Shown: positions 62,828-64,000 of the stretch, in pieces
Layout: each line of letters begins with the position of its first letter
How positions within the stretch are numbered: the first letter of the stretch is position 1
From: JAGVSR01 sp031413815
Lineage (GTDB): Bacteria > Pseudomonadota > Alphaproteobacteria > Rhizobiales > Hyphomicrobiaceae
DNA: 64,000 bases
Direction: 5' to 3'
Assembly: GCA_031413815.1 (NCBI GenBank)
Contig: JANOFU010000112.1
Coordinates: forward strand, 8,923 to 72,922
Translations under genes and position numbers: made by a program
Notes under the pieces: generated by a model
Database searches by the model: none
Seen by the model: only the letters and a program-made list of their open reading frames with translations
Told to the model about the DNA's origin: nothing

Positions 62828-62842
62828 TTCTTTATTTGTTCT
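62828..62842 (+). promoter_or_regulatory. LexA (SOS) box upstream of the radical SAM gene
   Basis: GTTC-TTTATTT-GTTC, an exact match to the alphaproteobacterial GTTC-N7-GTTC motif, 42 bases before the ATG at 62885 and 78 bases from the divergent start at 62750. The setting is right for repression by LexA. Confidence 0.8.
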
Positions 62843-62884
62843 CATGTCCGAGGTAGCCTGTTTTGTGGCTCTGGGAGGATTGAA

Positions 62885-63997
62885 ATGGACGACATGACCG
62901 AGACAGCCACAACGATCATAGGCCGCGAACTTCTGCCAGAAGACCGGCGGCGGGGCCGCGGTGCCCGGTCGAATGCGACGGGGCGTTTTGAGCCAGAGGC
63001 GCGGGTGTCTTTTGATGATGGTTGGGAGAGCCTCGGCGACTTGCAGGCGTTGAAGACCGAAGTTCACGACGAGGCGGCGCGCTCAATCATCATGCGTAAC
63101 GACAGCCCAGACATCTCCTTCGATCAGTCGATCAACCCTTATCGCGGCTGCGAGCACGGCTGCGTCTACTGTTACGCGCGGCCGACCCACTGTTATCTCG
63201 GGCACTCCGCGGGTCTCGATTTTGAAACCAAGCTGTACGCGAAGCCAAATGCGGCGGCGCTTTTGGAGAAGGAGTTGGCGAACCCGCGCTACATCCCGAA
63301 TACCATTGCGCTGGGCACCAACACAGATCCCTATCAGCCGATTGAGCGCGAGCGGCGCATCACGCGGTCTATTCTGGAAGTTCTGGAACGAGCGCAGCAT
63401 CCCGTCGGCATTGTCACGAAGTCGGCGCTTGTTGTTCGCGACATCGAAATCTTGGCGCGCATGGCAGAGAAGGGCTTGGTGAAGGTTGCGCTATCGGTAA
63501 CGACGCTCGACCGGCGGTTGGCGCGCTCCATGGAACCAAGGGCCGCCACGCCGTCGAAGCGCTTAGAAGCCGTCCGGCAATTGAGCGATGCGGGCATTCC
63601 GACGGCTGTGATGGTGGCGCCCGTGATCCCGGCTTTGACCGATGCCGAGATTGAAACGATCTTGCAAGCTGCGAAGGACGCCGGTGCGCGCGAGGCCGGT
63701 TATGTTTTGCTGCGGTTGCCGCTTGAGCTCAAGGATGTATTCCGCGAGTGGCTGGTGACGGAGTATCCGGACCGCGCTGACCGCGTTATTCATCTTCTGC
63801 AGTCGATGCATGGTGGTCGGGACTACGTGGCCGAGTTTGGTGTGCGCCAGAAGGGCTGCGGACCTTATGCAGAGCAGATTGCTCGGAGGTTCCGCTTGGC
63901 GTTGAAGCGCCTGGGCCTCAACGAGCGCCGCCAAGTGCTGCGCAATGACCTGTTCCAACGGCCGGTGATGCCGGGCGGTCAGATGGCGCTGTTGTGA
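62885..63997 (+). CDS. PA0069-family radical SAM protein (SplB-like)
   Basis: A 370-residue radical SAM enzyme. The cluster-binding CxxxCxxC is in YRGCEHGCVYCYAR; other conserved blocks are GTNTDPYQPIE, IVTKSALVVRD and TTLDRRLARSMEPR. The family resembles spore photoproduct lyase. The ATG at 62885 has GGGAGGAT upstream. An SOS box lies just before it, which would tie it to DNA damage. The stop is 3 bases from the window end. Confidence 0.88.
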   Translation: MDDMTETATTIIGRELLPEDRRRGRGARSNATGRFEPEARVSFDDGWESLGDLQALKTEVHDEAARSIIMRNDSPDISFDQSINPYRGCEHGCVYCYARPTHCYLGHSAGLDFETKLYAKPNAAALLEKELANPRYIPNTIALGTNTDPYQPIERERRITRSILEVLERAQHPVGIVTKSALVVRDIEILARMAEKGLVKVALSVTTLDRRLARSMEPRAATPSKRLEAVRQLSDAGIPTAVMVAPVIPALTDAEIETILQAAKDAGAREAGYVLLRLPLELKDVFREWLVTEYPDRADRVIHLLQSMHGGRDYVAEFGVRQKGCGPYAEQIARRFRLALKRLGLNERRQVLRNDLFQRPVMPGGQMALL

Positions 63998-64000
63998 TGT

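Overview
The window is a chromosomal segment of an alphaproteobacterium, most likely of the order Hyphomicrobiales (Rhizobiales). The evidence is the aerobic cobaltochelatase pair CobS/CobT beside a DnaJ-domain protein and a BolA start, a CcrM-type GANTC methyltransferase whose promoter carries two CtrA-like boxes, GTTC-N7-GTTC type SOS boxes, a DciA-like/DsbA pair beside mutY, CarD next to a 7Fe ferredoxin, and an ETF-quinone oxidoreductase. The sequence is moderately GC-rich. No rRNA, tRNA or CRISPR array was recognised. Nothing fixes the genus.

Layout. 1-5 kb: bolA (5' end only), a DnaJ-domain protein, cobS, cobT and a phytase-like esterase. 5-12.5 kb: rpmB, an exported DUF3108 protein, an SUV3-like RNA helicase coupled to an S4 RNA-binding protein, fdxA and carD. 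12.5-19 kb: an exported nuclease, a giant RTX/Ig-like protein and a decayed IS630 transposase. 19-27.5 kb: two DsbA-type thiol oxidoreductases, a DciA-like protein, mutY, a two-component system, a Tat-exported agmatine deiminase and ccrM. 27.6-33 kb: a PepSY protein, an orphan membrane protein, a c-type cytochrome and an OafA-type acyltransferase. 33.3-38.5 kb: a compact three-gene module of unknown function, described below. 38.5-51.6 kb: rnhB, an ABC-F ATPase, an HTH regulator, glyS, a vapBC toxin-antitoxin pair, small membrane proteins, an L,D-transpeptidase, glyQ, dodecin, an S49 peptidase, a TrmN6-like methyltransferase and a DUF2007 protein. 51.6-64 kb: polyprenyl diphosphate synthase, ispE, a TPR protein, ETF-QO, a family-4 uracil-DNA glycosylase, a GyrI-like protein, moaB, two glycosyltransferase-like proteins around a DCC protein, and a PA0069-type radical SAM protein.

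Most genes are housekeeping genes in arrangements familiar from this order. The best candidate for an undescribed system is 33303-38507. It holds three tightly packed genes: a leaderless protein with a phage-type lysozyme domain, an SLGC motif resembling an L,D-transpeptidase active site and a peptidoglycan-binding domain; a TPR-like protein ending in an intact trypsin-like protease; and a small TIR-like alpha/beta protein. The combination looks like a sensor/protease/effector conflict module, but that reading is inference.

Other signals stand out. The 3' ends of glyQ and of the ETF-QO gene have each been duplicated nearby, and the glyQ copies flank the L,D-transpeptidase gene as direct repeats. 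There are several families of palindromic intergenic repeats. There is an SOS box in front of the radical SAM gene. A hairpin with a 7-T tail divergent from ccrM has no obvious gene in front of it and may end a small RNA. The vapBC promoter/operator is a textbook arrangement, and a perfect palindrome precedes the histidine kinase operon.
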